Part shown: positions 10,135 to 20,121 of the stretch, in pieces
Layout of the letters: each line of letters opens with the position of its first letter
How positions within the stretch are numbered: position 1 is the stretch's first letter
NCBI GenBank assembly: GCA_020860185.1
Contig: JAJBUT010000069.1
Span: 1 to 40,559, forward strand
Direction: 5' to 3'
From: Lachnospiraceae bacterium
Lineage (GTDB): Bacteria; Bacillota; Clostridia; Lachnospirales; Lachnospiraceae
Length of the DNA stretch: 40,559 nucleotides
Program-made: the position numbers and the translations under genes
The notes under the pieces: generated by a model
Told to the model about the DNA's origin: nothing
Seen by the model: the letters and a program-made list of their open reading frames with translations, nothing else
The model's database searches: none

Positions 10135-11142
10135 TCAGCATATCCTCGGCAGCAGTTCCCCGCCGGGCTGCGGCAGCAGCGTCTCTGCACCGATCTCCGT
10201 CGTTACCACAACCTTCCCCGGCATGGTATCCGTAATCTCCCCGATGATTGCCGCATGCGCAGAATATTTTCCCTCTTTTAAAACAGCAAGTAATGCCTGC
10301 GCCTGCTCTTTCGGCGCAATCACAACCAGCGTACCCTCATTCGCCAGATACAGCGGATCCAGCCCCAGCATACCGCAGACGCCGCGCACCGCCGGATCGA
10401 CAGGAATCGATTCACTGTCAAGTCTCACGCCCACATGGCTCTCCGAAGCGATCTCATAGAGCACGGTTCCGACACCGCCCCGTGTGGCGTCGCGGATCAC
10501 ATGGATATCCTTTGTCGTTTGAATCATGGAGTCTACAGTCCCCCACAGGGGAGCGCAATCGCTTTTGATATCCGCATCGATGCCAAGGTCCTCGCGCGCC
10601 AGCAAAATCGTACAGCCGTGCCGACCGATATCCCCGGTCACCAGAATAGCGTCGCCGGGCTTTGCGAATGCTCCCGATGTAGAAAAACCTTCTGTCAAAG
10701 TGCCGATTCCGGTCGTGGTGATAAAAATATGATCCACCTGTCCTTTGCCCGCCACCTTCGTATCGCCCGCCACGATCTTCACGCCGGCCTCTGCCGCCGT
10801 CTTTTCCATGGAGGCCGCGATCTCCTCCAGTTTGTCCAGGGGAAATCCCTCTTCTATAATGAAGGAACAGGTCAGATAACGCGGCCGGGCACCCATACAG
10901 GAGAGGTCGTTGACCGTTCCGCAGATGCTGAGTTTTCCGATATTTCCGCCGTTAAATTCAAAGGGAGAAACGATAAATCCGTCCGTAGACATCGCGATCT
11001 TTCCGTTTCCCATATCCAGAACCGCCGCGTCATCCGCGGTGAACTCCGGGTTGGAAAAGTGTGCCGCAAAGACCTCCTGAATCAATTCCGCCGTCTGTTT
11101 TCCGCCCGCGCCATGCGCGAGGGTTACTTTTTTTTCTGACAT
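10135..11142 (-). CDS. hypE: Hydrogenase maturation protein HypE (carbamoyl dehydratase)
   Basis: MSEKKVTLAHGAGGKQTAELI start, AIRS fold, and C-terminal ...PRIC, the Cys-ended tail that carries the carbamoyl/cyanide group in HypE. Confidence 0.96.
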   Translation of the reverse strand: MSEKKVTLAHGAGGKQTAELIQEVFAAHFSNPEFTADDAAVLDMGNGKIAMSTDGFIVSPFEFNGGNIGKLSICGTVNDLSCMGARPRYLTCSFIIEEGFPLDKLEEIAASMEKTAAEAGVKIVAGDTKVAGKGQVDHIFITTTGIGTLTEGFSTSGAFAKPGDAILVTGDIGRHGCTILLAREDLGIDADIKSDCAPLWGTVDSMIQTTKDIHVIRDATRGGVGTVLYEIASESHVGVRLDSESIPVDPAVRGVCGMLGLDPLYLANEGTLVVIAPKEQAQALLAVLKEGKYSAHAAIIGEITDTMPGKVVVTTEIGAETLLPQPGGELLPRIC

Positions 11143-11194
11143 GATAATCTCCATTCTGCCGCCCTTTGTCCGGCGGCTCAGATAGCAGTAAAAA
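11140..11194 (-). promoter_or_regulatory. Leader copy 1: GC hairpin plus RBS immediately upstream of hypE
   Basis: Minus strand: TTTTTACTGCTATCTGAGCCGCCGGACAAAGGGCGGCAGAATGGAGATTATCATG; stem GCCGCC/GGCGGC. Near-identical copy at 23866-23921. Confidence 0.6.
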
Positions 11195-11311
11195 CACGAT
11201 CTTCACACGATTATCTCCTCACTTTTGGAATCTGCTACGCTGTGCGCGTTTGAGATCCTTCGGTTTTCATGTAATCGTGACGTGTCTGTTCTTCTGTGAT
11301 CGCTGCACGGC

Positions 11312-12361
11312 TCATTGCCAGCGCTCATACTGATAGTACGCCGAGCAGCTTCCCTCGTTGGAGACCATGCAGGCTCCCACCGGATGCTCCGGCGTACAGA
11401 CCTTCCCGAACACTTTGCAGTCCGACGGTTTACATTTCCCCTGAAGCACGTCGCCGCAGCGGCAGGCCGGATTCGGTTTCCCATGCACCTCGGGCAGCGC
11501 GAATCTGATCCGGGCATCATACGCCCGGTACGTCTCCCGCAGCTTCAGCCCGGAACCCGGGATGATGCCCAACCCCCGCCACTGCGAGTCACAGGGTTCC
11601 ATCACCTCCGCGATCAGCTTCATGCCGGCAGGATTCCCTTCCGGCCGCACCACCCTGGGATAACAGTTCACAAAAAACGGCTCTCCGGACTTTGATTTTT
11701 CTATGATGACAGCCAGCGCCGTGAGCAGTTCTTTTGCCGTAAAACCGGCGATCACACCGGAGACACCCTCATCCCGCAGCCGGCGGCAGTCTGCCTCGCC
11801 GGTGATCGCATTGACATGACCCGGAAAGAGAAACGCGTCTGCACTTCCCTTTAACGCCTCATAGGCATTTGGCATCGTCTTGTTTGCGGTCAGGACAGAA
11901 TAATTGGTCAGTCCCTGCTCCTTTGCCTTTTTCACCGAAAGACAGGCCGACGGCGTCGTCGTCTCAAAGCCGACCGACAAAAACACCACCTGCCGGTCCG
12001 GATTTTCCCGCGCGGTATTCACCGCGTCCAACGGTGTATAGACAATCTGAATATCCGCCCCCTCGGCTCTGGCGTCCGCCAGGCTCATCCTCGTTCCCGG
12101 CACGCGGATCAGATCGCCGAAGGTGCAGATCAGACACTCCTTTTCCAGAGCGAGGATCATCGCCTCGTCGATAAAATCCACCGGCGTCACACACACCGGG
12201 CAGCCCGGGCCGGAGATCAGTACGATGTTTTCTGGAAGTATTTTCCGGATCCCCAGGCGGAAAATCTCGTGGGTATGCGTGCCGCACACCTCCATGATCC
12301 GCAGCTTCGGGCCGTCGTAATTTTCAATGATGCTTCGCGCTTTTCTGATTGTATCGTCCAT
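11312..12361 (-). CDS. hypD: Hydrogenase formation protein HypD
   Basis: MEVCGTHTHEIFRLGIRKILPENIVLISGPGCPVCVTP; CRCGDVLQGKCKPSDCKVFGKVCTPEHPVGACMVSNEGSCSAYY. Confidence 0.97.
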   Translation of the reverse strand: MDDTIRKARSIIENYDGPKLRIMEVCGTHTHEIFRLGIRKILPENIVLISGPGCPVCVTPVDFIDEAMILALEKECLICTFGDLIRVPGTRMSLADARAEGADIQIVYTPLDAVNTARENPDRQVVFLSVGFETTTPSACLSVKKAKEQGLTNYSVLTANKTMPNAYEALKGSADAFLFPGHVNAITGEADCRRLRDEGVSGVIAGFTAKELLTALAVIIEKSKSGEPFFVNCYPRVVRPEGNPAGMKLIAEVMEPCDSQWRGLGIIPGSGLKLRETYRAYDARIRFALPEVHGKPNPACRCGDVLQGKCKPSDCKVFGKVCTPEHPVGACMVSNEGSCSAYYQYERWQ

Positions 12362-12443
12362 ATGGTTTTTCCTGATTCCCCTTCAATTGAGTATAGTCCT
12401 GTTTGTCAGCAGCTGCCTCGTTTCACAGCTGCCAGCGAGCCCG

Positions 12444-12650
12444 TCACAGCAGACCGATGATATCCTCTGCCTCGGCATCGTCATCTCCGCTGATCTTCGC
12501 GATGGCCATCCCGGCATGCACCATGACATAATCACCCGGTTCCAGCTCATCCAGAAGCTCCGCGGAAACCTCCCGCTTCGCACCGGAGGCATCCACCAGC
12601 GCCATGCCGTCTTTGATTCCTACAACTCTTGCAGATAATCCTACACACAT
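12444..12650 (-). CDS. hypC: HypC/HybG/HupF family hydrogenase maturation chaperone
   Basis: MCVGLSARVVGIKDGMALVDASGAKREVSAELLDELEPGDYVMVHAGMAIAKI; N-terminal Met-Cys and small size. Confidence 0.93.
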   Translation of the reverse strand: MCVGLSARVVGIKDGMALVDASGAKREVSAELLDELEPGDYVMVHAGMAIAKISGDDDAEAEDIIGLL

Positions 12651-12730
12651 ATCTTTTCCTCCTGATTGTTTCAATCCGCGCCCGGTATTAGGAGTGCGGC
12701 ATATATGCTTTCATTGTTGTTACTCATACA

Positions 12731-13957
12731 TCAACTGTGATCGGGCAATACAGTCTGCTGCCCCTCAGACCAATGTTTATATTCATCGAGCCGCCGAATA
12801 AATCCGCCGAATTCCGGAACCGTAAAATCCAGTTCTCTGTACCGGACCGGATAAATAATCCCTTTACTGATCAGCTGCGCCCTCGTCGTTGAGACAGAAC
12901 TGACGGTTTTATTCAGATGTTTCGCGATGTTCGCAATCGTACAGGGCAGTTCACCACACTGCACCATGGCAAATATAAATCTTTTATCACTCTCCGCACA
13001 TCGTTCATAACGGCCCCTGAAAAAACCTGTATCAAGAAGATTATAAAATTCACCGATACTGTGATTCACATCAGACAGCGTAATTTCATCTCCGTCCGCA
13101 TTTTTATATACAACCTGGCAGATTTGCTGAATAAAAAACGGATAACCCTTCGTAATCGCGTGGATCCTTTCTACAGCTTCTTTTGTATACAATACCCCGA
13201 ACTTCCGCGCCGGTATTTCGATGGCTTTTTCAGATTGTTCCTCTGTAAGGGAACCAATCTCCTTATAGTAAAACAATCGTTCTGAATATGACTTTTCCTC
13301 AGACAGCATTTTGTAAATCTTCGGAAGACCCGCACCGACGATCATAACCGGATATCCCAGCTGATTCGTCCGATGCAGCGCCGCGATCAGTGAACCCAGC
13401 TCTCTCGATTGCATATACTGCATTTCGTCTATAAAAAAACAGACCGGTATACCTGATATAGAAGCCGTCTCTCCGATCGTTGTAAAAACCTCGGTCAGAC
13501 TCTGTGTCAGATTAACAGAATGATACAGTTCCCTTTCCTGCAGAGACAGGGAAAATGTATGATCTGACGGATCAAAAGAGACTACCAGTGACTTGATTGC
13601 ATCCAACGGTTTCTGAATCAGATTCTTAAACTTTTCTTTTGTACTCACCTTACGCAGAAAAGCCTGTGAACAGGAAGCAATCTGAGAAATAAAATCATCC
13701 CTCTCTTCCACTTCAATATGTCTGCAAAATATATTTTTTTCTTCCGCAATCTTCTGCAGACTGTTGATCAGAACTGTTTTCCCGACACCCCGTAATCCGC
13801 TGAATATCACAGACTGAACCGGCATATTGATGGCAAGCGCCTCAAAGATCTGCTCCACATCCCGCAAATCCTCTTCCCGTCCGGCCAGATAAGACGGCAT
13901 TAAACCGGCTCCGGGCCGATATGGATTTACTTTAAACAAACTAACACCCCCAGGCAT
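12731..13957 (-). CDS. AAA/STAND-type ATP-binding protein with C-terminal winged-helix-like region
   Basis: FSGLRGVGKTVLIN Walker A, VCFFIDEMQYM Walker B, GAGLPKIY sensor-like; C-terminal IANIAKHLNKTVSSVSTTRAQLISKGII resembles an HTH. The start could be the TTG near 13939, behind GGGGGTG. Confidence 0.85.
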   Translation of the reverse strand: MPGGVSLFKVNPYRPGAGLMPSYLAGREEDLRDVEQIFEALAINMPVQSVIFSGLRGVGKTVLINSLQKIAEEKNIFCRHIEVEERDDFISQIASCSQAFLRKVSTKEKFKNLIQKPLDAIKSLVVSFDPSDHTFSLSLQERELYHSVNLTQSLTEVFTTIGETASISGIPVCFFIDEMQYMQSRELGSLIAALHRTNQLGYPVMIVGAGLPKIYKMLSEEKSYSERLFYYKEIGSLTEEQSEKAIEIPARKFGVLYTKEAVERIHAITKGYPFFIQQICQVVYKNADGDEITLSDVNHSIGEFYNLLDTGFFRGRYERCAESDKRFIFAMVQCGELPCTIANIAKHLNKTVSSVSTTRAQLISKGIIYPVRYRELDFTVPEFGGFIRRLDEYKHWSEGQQTVLPDHS

Positions 13958-14088
13958 TCGACTAAATGTCGTGTATCTATCATTTCATTTTACATATATG
14001 TCCGCCTTTGTCAATATCTTTACGCTTCGTTCCGCGAAATATTCCCTATAAGTTTTGCGGTTCACAGGAGATTTTCAAGACACACACT

Positions 14089-16518
14089 TCACTGATTCAG
14101 ATATGCCATCCCGGCCGCCGCCTGTCCCAGTGCCAGCCCGCCGTCATTCGGCGGAATCATGCTGTGGCGATAAACGGTAAAGCCCGCCTCTTTCAGTCCG
14201 GTCTCACAAAGCTCCAGCAGAAGCTGGTTCTGAAACACCCCGCCGCTCAGAGCACAGGCTTTGACGCCGGTTTTCATGGAAACCTCCCTGCAGCCGGTCA
14301 CAATCTGTTCAGCCAGAATCTCATGGAAACGATATGCCAGCAGGCAGACGTCCTGCCCCTCCAGCCGTCCCTCTATCATAAAACGCACTAAAGCATCCGC
14401 AGGAAGCACAACTCTGCTGCTTTCAGCATTTTCCCCTGTGCCCTGCCCGGTTATCAGTGAACATGCTTTTCCATTTTTACGGCTTCCATCCGTCTCACAA
14501 TCGTAATAACCTGTCTGCTCACGGATACCGGAATCTCCGATGTGAATCCCTGTCTTTTCCTGATACTCCTCCGCCCGGAACTGCAGCGTCGTGGACGCCT
14601 CACCCTCAAAAGTGGAACTCAGACGGATTCCCAGGATCGCACTGACCGCGTCAAAGAGCCTCCCGGCACTGGTGGAGACCACGGCATTTATTTTTTTCTC
14701 CGCCATCTGCCGGTAGAGCTTCTGCATCTGAGGCTCGCACAGTCCCAGCCTCTCTGTTATATCTGCCGCCTCTTCTTCCGGATACAGAGAATTGATCATG
14801 GACACCGCGATTCTCCACCCTTCTCTCGCGGAAGCATCTCCGCCAATCTGCAGGAAGGGCCGGATGCTTCCAACCCGCTGAAAATCCTGATAACCACTCA
14901 GGAGCAGTTCTCCGCCCCAGATCGTCCCGTCCGTTCCATAGCCGGTGCCGTCGAAAGAAACGCCGATCACCCTTGTCTGCGGCGGCAGGTTGTTCTCCGC
15001 CATGCAGGATAAAATATGCGCGTAGTGGTGCTGTACCTTCAGCACCGGCAGTTCGAAAGACTCCGCTACCGCTGTCGTATTATATTTCGGATGCAGATCG
15101 CAGACCACCAGCTCCGGCTTTGTCTCCAGAAGCTCCTCCATCCGCGCGATGGATTCCGTCAGCGCCCGCACGGTTCGCGCGTCCGCCATATCCCCGACAT
15201 AAGCGGACGGATAAAACAGCTGGTTTTTCCCGATGCAGAATGTGTTTTTCAGCTCGCCGCCCACCGCCAGCACCTGTCCCCGCCATTCATTGCCCTGCGG
15301 AAAATTCATCATCACTGGCAGCGGTGCATATCCTCTGGAGCGACGAATCATATAAGGTTCTCCCTGATAAAAGTTCATCACGGAGTCGTCCGCCCGCAGC
15401 CGGATCCTGCGATTGTGCGACAGCATAATATCACAAAATCCGCTCAGCTCCCGCACCGCGTCCTCATCCGTCCGGCAGATCGGAGCGCCCGATACATTGC
15501 CGCTGGTCATCACAAAACTGTCCGCGGTCATCTCCACCCCGTCATTGTAAGTGAACAAAAGCATCTGCACCGGCGCATAGGGCAGCATCACTCCGACCTT
15601 CGGATTATCCGGCGCTACCGAATCCGCCAGATGGCTTTCCTGTTTTTTCTTTAAAAGAATGATGGGCTTCGCATGACCATCCAGTATCTCTTCCTCCGCG
15701 GCAGACAGTTCACACTCAGATTTCACTGTTTCCAGATTCTTCATCATCACCGCAAAAGGCTTGGCCGGCCTGCGTTTTAACTGCCGCAGACGGCTCACCG
15801 CCTCCTCGTTTGCGGCATCACAGCAGAGATGAAACCCGCCGATTCCCTTGATCGCGATGATCTGTCCGTCCAGAATCGCTTTCCGGACAAACGTGATCGC
15901 CTCGCGCCCGTGCTCCGGCCGGCCGATGAGATAAACCTCCGGCCCGCAGTCGTTACAGCAGACCGGCTGAGCATCATAGCGTCTTGTCTCGGCATGCGTG
16001 TATTCATACTCGCATGCCGGGCACATGGGAAATTCTTTCATACTGGTTCGCTCCCGGTCATAGGGCATGGCGTCCAGAATTGTCAGCCGGGGGCCGCAGG
16101 CCGTACAGTTAATAAACGGATGCATATATCTGCGGTTTGCCGGATCAAACAGTTCCTGTCTGCACTTCGGACAGGTAGCGATATCCGGTGAGACAAAAAT
16201 ATCCCCCGCCTCCCGTTCGCTTTCGATGATATCGAACGAAGAAAAGTCTGTATATGTCTGATCAGAGACATCAATTTTTAATATCGCAGAACGTTCCGGC
16301 GCCTCATACTCCAGTGCATACAGGAAATCCTGCTGCTGGCCGGATGTTCCGTTTAAATAAATCTCCACATAGGAGCCCTTGTTTGCCACACTGCCCGTCA
16401 CGCCGATCCGATCGGCAATCCGGCTGACAAAGGGACGGAAACCGACGCCCTGAACGATACCATACACGCGGATCCATTTTGTAGTATTTATTGGGGGGAG
16501 TTCTTTCGTTTTACCCAT
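14089..16518 (-). CDS. hypF: Carbamoyltransferase HypF
   Basis: Acylphosphatase-like VYGIVQGVGFRPFVSRIA; zinc motifs CPKCRQEL.., CTACGPRLTI, CPACEYEY, CCNDCGPEV; Kae1-like HYAHILSCMAEN and ALSGGVFQNQLLLE. Internal ATG at 16518 preferred over the listed start. Confidence 0.97.
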   Translation of the reverse strand: MGKTKELPPINTTKWIRVYGIVQGVGFRPFVSRIADRIGVTGSVANKGSYVEIYLNGTSGQQQDFLYALEYEAPERSAILKIDVSDQTYTDFSSFDIIESEREAGDIFVSPDIATCPKCRQELFDPANRRYMHPFINCTACGPRLTILDAMPYDRERTSMKEFPMCPACEYEYTHAETRRYDAQPVCCNDCGPEVYLIGRPEHGREAITFVRKAILDGQIIAIKGIGGFHLCCDAANEEAVSRLRQLKRRPAKPFAVMMKNLETVKSECELSAAEEEILDGHAKPIILLKKKQESHLADSVAPDNPKVGVMLPYAPVQMLLFTYNDGVEMTADSFVMTSGNVSGAPICRTDEDAVRELSGFCDIMLSHNRRIRLRADDSVMNFYQGEPYMIRRSRGYAPLPVMMNFPQGNEWRGQVLAVGGELKNTFCIGKNQLFYPSAYVGDMADARTVRALTESIARMEELLETKPELVVCDLHPKYNTTAVAESFELPVLKVQHHYAHILSCMAENNLPPQTRVIGVSFDGTGYGTDGTIWGGELLLSGYQDFQRVGSIRPFLQIGGDASAREGWRIAVSMINSLYPEEEAADITERLGLCEPQMQKLYRQMAEKKINAVVSTSAGRLFDAVSAILGIRLSSTFEGEASTTLQFRAEEYQEKTGIHIGDSGIREQTGYYDCETDGSRKNGKACSLITGQGTGENAESSRVVLPADALVRFMIEGRLEGQDVCLLAYRFHEILAEQIVTGCREVSMKTGVKACALSGGVFQNQLLLELCETGLKEAGFTVYRHSMIPPNDGGLALGQAAAGMAYLNQ

Positions 16519-16673
16519 TTCAATGTCCTCACAGAGCAACAGCCATTTTTCTGCCCCTTGTTTTACTGTTTTTCAGACTATCTTGTCACAGTTTCTAAGC
16601 GCGTATAAACGATTTTTATGCAAAATAACAGGTTATCTGCAGACTTTTGTTATACACAAAACAGCGGGGGCAA

Positions 16674-17720
16674 TCACCGGATGTCATCCTCATATTCACC
16701 GGAAACAGCAAAATGAGGAATTTCTATATACACGCCGCTGAAATCCCGCAGCGCCCGCCTCAGCCGTTTATCGCCGACAATCGCGTCGAACGCGCCATGT
16801 TCCACAAAAGAGACAAACTCTTCTTCGCGTTCAAATGTCACATCCTGCGGCTCTTTCAGCTCCGGGTGCTGCATAAACCAGGTTCCGCAGACGATCTCAC
16901 CGGGGATTTCTTTTCGTATCTCGTTTGCCGCCACCTGCTGGTGCACAACCAGAACCTTCTTTCCGGCCAGTCCTTGCAGCTGCTCCTTCTGTTCCGCTTT
17001 CAGGAGCGGATAAGCCGTCTCATACGGCGTGCCGAAGGTCTCCTGCAGATACCGGGCCGCCCGAATGCCCGCCGGGGACAGCACCAGATTTTTCACGGCA
17101 CTCCCCGCCCTTTCCACTTCATCCAGACCGGTTCCGCCCATGCCATAGCAGTATACCCGGGAATATCCCTGTGCATTCAGTGTGTCTCGAATGATCGGCG
17201 CAGCGTTCACATGGCTCACATCCAGGGGAATCGCTCCGATCACTCCGACCGTCTGTTCATCCCGTGTCACTTCTTTTTTTGCAAAGGTGCGAAACAGTTC
17301 AAGATATGCTTCCTCCGCTCCCTGATCATACAGACGGGTTCCGGTACAGGACACGGTCAGCACCGGCAGACCGCATCGTTTTTCCGTCATTCGCCTGAGT
17401 GCACGAAAGTCTGTTGCGATCACAGCCGGAACCGGCGTGCCGATCAGAGCGATAAAACGCGCGTCCAGATGCTCTGCGGCATCCTTTAATTTATCAATCA
17501 ATCGGTCATCCCGCCCGAGAATCGCGTCCATGTCGCGGAGTCCCGCGGAAAACAGGGCGCTTTTTTTCGTAAACCAGCGCGGCTCATCAAATCCGCAGAT
17601 GTTTCCGGTGCATCCGCCCGCGTCACAGATCACGATGATACCGCCCAGTTCATAGAGGACGGATACGGCACCGGACTGATCCGGGGCAAAAGGAGATAAA
17701 TATTTTAAAAGACCTTTCAT
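16674..17720 (-). CDS. Nitrogenase component 1-type protein, NifK-like (copy A, short)
   Basis: GGIIVICDAGGCTGNICGFDEPRWF...LGRDDRLIDKLKDAAEHLDARFIALIGTPVPAVIATDF matches the N-terminal layout of nitrogenase component 1 beta-type chains. RBS GGAGGG before the ATG at 17720. Confidence 0.85.
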   Translation of the reverse strand: MKGLLKYLSPFAPDQSGAVSVLYELGGIIVICDAGGCTGNICGFDEPRWFTKKSALFSAGLRDMDAILGRDDRLIDKLKDAAEHLDARFIALIGTPVPAVIATDFRALRRMTEKRCGLPVLTVSCTGTRLYDQGAEEAYLELFRTFAKKEVTRDEQTVGVIGAIPLDVSHVNAAPIIRDTLNAQGYSRVYCYGMGGTGLDEVERAGSAVKNLVLSPAGIRAARYLQETFGTPYETAYPLLKAEQKEQLQGLAGKKVLVVHQQVAANEIRKEIPGEIVCGTWFMQHPELKEPQDVTFEREEEFVSFVEHGAFDAIVGDKRLRRALRDFSGVYIEIPHFAVSGEYEDDIR

Positions 17721-17736
17721 GATAATAGTTCCCTCC

Positions 17737-17868
17737 GGCACATGAAAAACTCATTTTTCTTAGTTTGGCGGGACAAAGAAATGATTCAACGCAGCCGCAA
17801 ACAGCGTCTGCTTTTGAATAATTTCTTTTATCCGCTCCGAAGTTATGTGAATGAGTTTTTCATGTGCC
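17737..17868. repeat. 132-bp long imperfect palindrome with perfect 19-bp terminal inverted repeats
   Basis: GGCACATGAAAAACTCATT (17737-17755) is the exact reverse complement of AATGAGTTTTTCATGTGCC (17850-17868). Inner arms AAAGAAATGATTCAA / TTGAATAATTTCTTT and GCAGCCGC / GCGTCTGC also pair with single mismatches. Confidence 0.85.
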
Positions 17869-17880
17869 TGCATGTTCTGT

Positions 17881-19233
17881 TTATTTATGTTTTCTTTTCA
17901 CTTTATAGATATCTTGATTTTCATCCTGCAGTCTTTTCAGTTCCAGAAACAGGTCGCGCAGTCCCTGATACCCAAAGGGTTTGTTTTCCGCATTCCAGGG
18001 CAGATTCGGGCTGTCCGGATGATAATACGCGGCGTCCTGTCCGATGGTGATGTCCGCCGCGCGCGCGCTGCAGTTGTAATTCAGCATGGTCGGGGACAGA
18101 TTCGTATAGATCCGGGTGTCCGGACTTATCGCCGCTATTTTTTTGATGTATATAAAATTCACATCCGTGACTGTGCCGTAGATTTCCGGAACCTTATGGC
18201 CGTACCGCAGCAACGCCAGTGACAGCTCGAAGGAATCCGCATTCAGCCATTCCCCGACGGCAAAGGACGTTTCCGGATAACGATCCGAGAAATCACGCAC
18301 CGCCCGCATAGCCTCTTCATAATACGAGGAATCATCAATCTGTGTATCCAGCGCAGACCCGAGAAGCCTGTACTGGTTCTGTATCTTGTCGATCTGGTAG
18401 ACACGGGTCATCTCCATAGACGGTATACCCAGCCGCTTTCGGAAATCTTCCGCGGCGAGACGGCTCTCCGGGTTCAGCACAATATTGAAGTTCGCCTCCG
18501 CCATGGACAGGTATTCCTCGAAGTCCCGGCAGCGGGAAATCTCCCGGATGATCTGTATTCCGAGATTTTTCAATATCTGATACAGCTCACATCCGTCATC
18601 ATAAGGTGCAAATTCGCCGAGAAGATTCACAGCACGCTGCTTTCTCCCTCGCTTCTCAAGCAGCGCATAAACCGTCTTTCGCACCGACGTCATCGGCGGA
18701 ACGCGCCCCTCCCGCGTCAGTGCATACATATAACAGGGCAGCACCGGTACCCCGGCAAATTCCGTCGCCTTCCTGCAGACGCGCTCCATGTCGGTACCGA
18801 GCAGCGCGTCCACACAGGTGATGCAGATCATCACAGCCGTCGGCCTTGTCTCCAGAGAATCCACAACCTCTTTCACCGCCTGGGAAATCCGGTTTAAATG
18901 ACGGCCGGTCACGATGTCGGTATCATCCTGCAAAAGGTAGAAAAAGCGGTCTCCGTATCCGCCGATCTGATCCAGCATCATCGTGTTCCTGCCGCAGCAG
19001 CCCGGAGCCACCAGAAGCATGACGGAGCCGGGTATGGCCAGACCCGCCCGCTTCACACCGAAGCCCTGCGCCCCCGGCGAGTTGAAAGCCAGTGTCGCCG
19101 GAGAACTGTAGATCAGGTGTTTTGACGACAGCAGTTCATCGGGAATATTCTCTTTTCCGCGTGCGGCGAGTTCCGACGCAGTGATATAATAAACGTCGTT
19201 GTTCATGTTCTGTTCCATTCCCATATGTGTCAA
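17881..19233 (-). CDS. Nitrogenase component 1-type protein, NifD-like (copy A)
   Basis: [12 protein letters not shown] and [13 protein letters not shown] Cys motifs; C-terminal [31 protein letters not shown]. Start inferred at a TTG overlapping the nifH-like stop (TTGA) behind GGGAGG. Confidence 0.85.
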   Translation of the reverse strand: MTHMGMEQNMNNDVYYITASELAARGKENIPDELLSSKHLIYSSPATLAFNSPGAQGFGVKRAGLAIPGSVMLLVAPGCCGRNTMMLDQIGGYGDRFFYLLQDDTDIVTGRHLNRISQAVKEVVDSLETRPTAVMICITCVDALLGTDMERVCRKATEFAGVPVLPCYMYALTREGRVPPMTSVRKTVYALLEKRGRKQRAVNLLGEFAPYDDGCELYQILKNLGIQIIREISRCRDFEEYLSMAEANFNIVLNPESRLAAEDFRKRLGIPSMEMTRVYQIDKIQNQYRLLGSALDTQIDDSSYYEEAMRAVRDFSDRYPETSFAVGEWLNADSFELSLALLRYGHKVPEIYGTVTDVNFIYIKKIAAISPDTRIYTNLSPTMLNYNCSARAADITIGQDAAYYHPDSPNLPWNAENKPFGYQGLRDLFLELKRLQDENQDIYKVKRKHK

Positions 19234-19988
19234 CGCGTATGTTCCTCCCATAACTTCCGTGCCAGATCAAGATAGATCCGGCTGACCGGAAGCTTTGCGT
19301 CCCCCTCGATCACCGTCATGCCCTGATCCTCGCAGCGGATGATATCCGGACTTCTGGGAATGTCCGCCACGATCTCCAGTCCGTTTTCAACAGCGAAAGC
19401 CGAGACTTTTTCGTATTCATTCTCTACATTCCTGCGGTTTAAAATAATACCGCGCACCGAGGCATAGCCGCGATCCTCAAAGTTTTTCACCGCCATGTTG
19501 ATGTTATTGGCGGCATAGAGCGCCATTTTTTCCCCGGAGGTCACGATCAGGATGTGCTCGGCATAACCCTCGCGGATCGGCGCGGCAAACCCGCCGCAGA
19601 CTACATCACCCAGTACATCGTACAAAACGACGTCCGGCTGATATGTCTCAAACAGCTCCAGATCCTCCAGCAGGCTGAATGTGGTAATGATCCCACGCCC
19701 CGCACAGCCGAGTCCCGGCGTCGGGCCTCCGGTCTCAATGCAGAGAACACCGCCGAATCCCTCTTTCGCTATATCCGACAGCTTCTCCGGCTCCTCGTCA
19801 TGATCGCGAATATAATTCATAACCGGAAGCAGCGGATGCCCGCCCAGCAGGTTGATCGTAGAATCCGCCTTCGGATCACAGCCGATCTGAATCACCTTTT
19901 TCCCTAGAACCGAAAAAGCCGCCGCGAGGTTCGCCGTCGTGGTCGATTTTCCGATTCCGCCTTTTCCGTATATCGCTAACTTCAGCAT
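19230..19988 (-). CDS. NifH-like ATPase / nitrogenase iron protein superfamily (copy A)
   Basis: [26 protein letters not shown]-loop; GCDPKADST; cluster-ligand motifs GLGCAGRGI and [20 protein letters not shown] before the ATG at 19988. Confidence 0.95.
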   Translation of the reverse strand: MLKLAIYGKGGIGKSTTTANLAAAFSVLGKKVIQIGCDPKADSTINLLGGHPLLPVMNYIRDHDEEPEKLSDIAKEGFGGVLCIETGGPTPGLGCAGRGIITTFSLLEDLELFETYQPDVVLYDVLGDVVCGGFAAPIREGYAEHILIVTSGEKMALYAANNINMAVKNFEDRGYASVRGIILNRRNVENEYEKVSAFAVENGLEIVADIPRSPDIIRCEDQGMTVIEGDAKLPVSRIYLDLARKLWEEHTR

Positions 19989-19992
19989 ACTG

Positions 19993-20115
19993 TTATATTC
20001 CTCCATCAGGGTTTCCTGTGCTTTGTGAAATGCTGTTCTGATACGCGTCTTCTTTTACCTGTGCCAGTCTGACCGCAATCAGATCAGGATTCACGCAAAA
20101 ATCTTCCCGATTCAT
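19993..20115 (-). CDS. 40-codon ORF homologous to the C-terminal tail of the adjacent NifK-like protein (possible gene fragment)
   Basis: [52 protein letters not shown] matches VNPNLIAVRLIQ at the C-terminus of 20122..21489. Confidence 0.55.
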   Translation of the reverse strand: MNREDFCVNPDLIAVRLAQVKEDAYQNSISQSTGNPDGGI

Positions 20116-20121
20116 CTACAT

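Noticed and set aside
10435-11139. 234-aa plus-strand ORF opposite hypE
   Set aside because: Antisense frame of a clear HypE gene; no plausible RBS or family.
13959-13971. CRISPR or phage attachment site
   Set aside because: A single short palindrome, no repeat array, no integrase, no tRNA nearby.
16647-17489. 280-aa plus-strand ORF
   Set aside because: Antisense shadow of nifK-like A; composition is typical of a spurious antisense frame.
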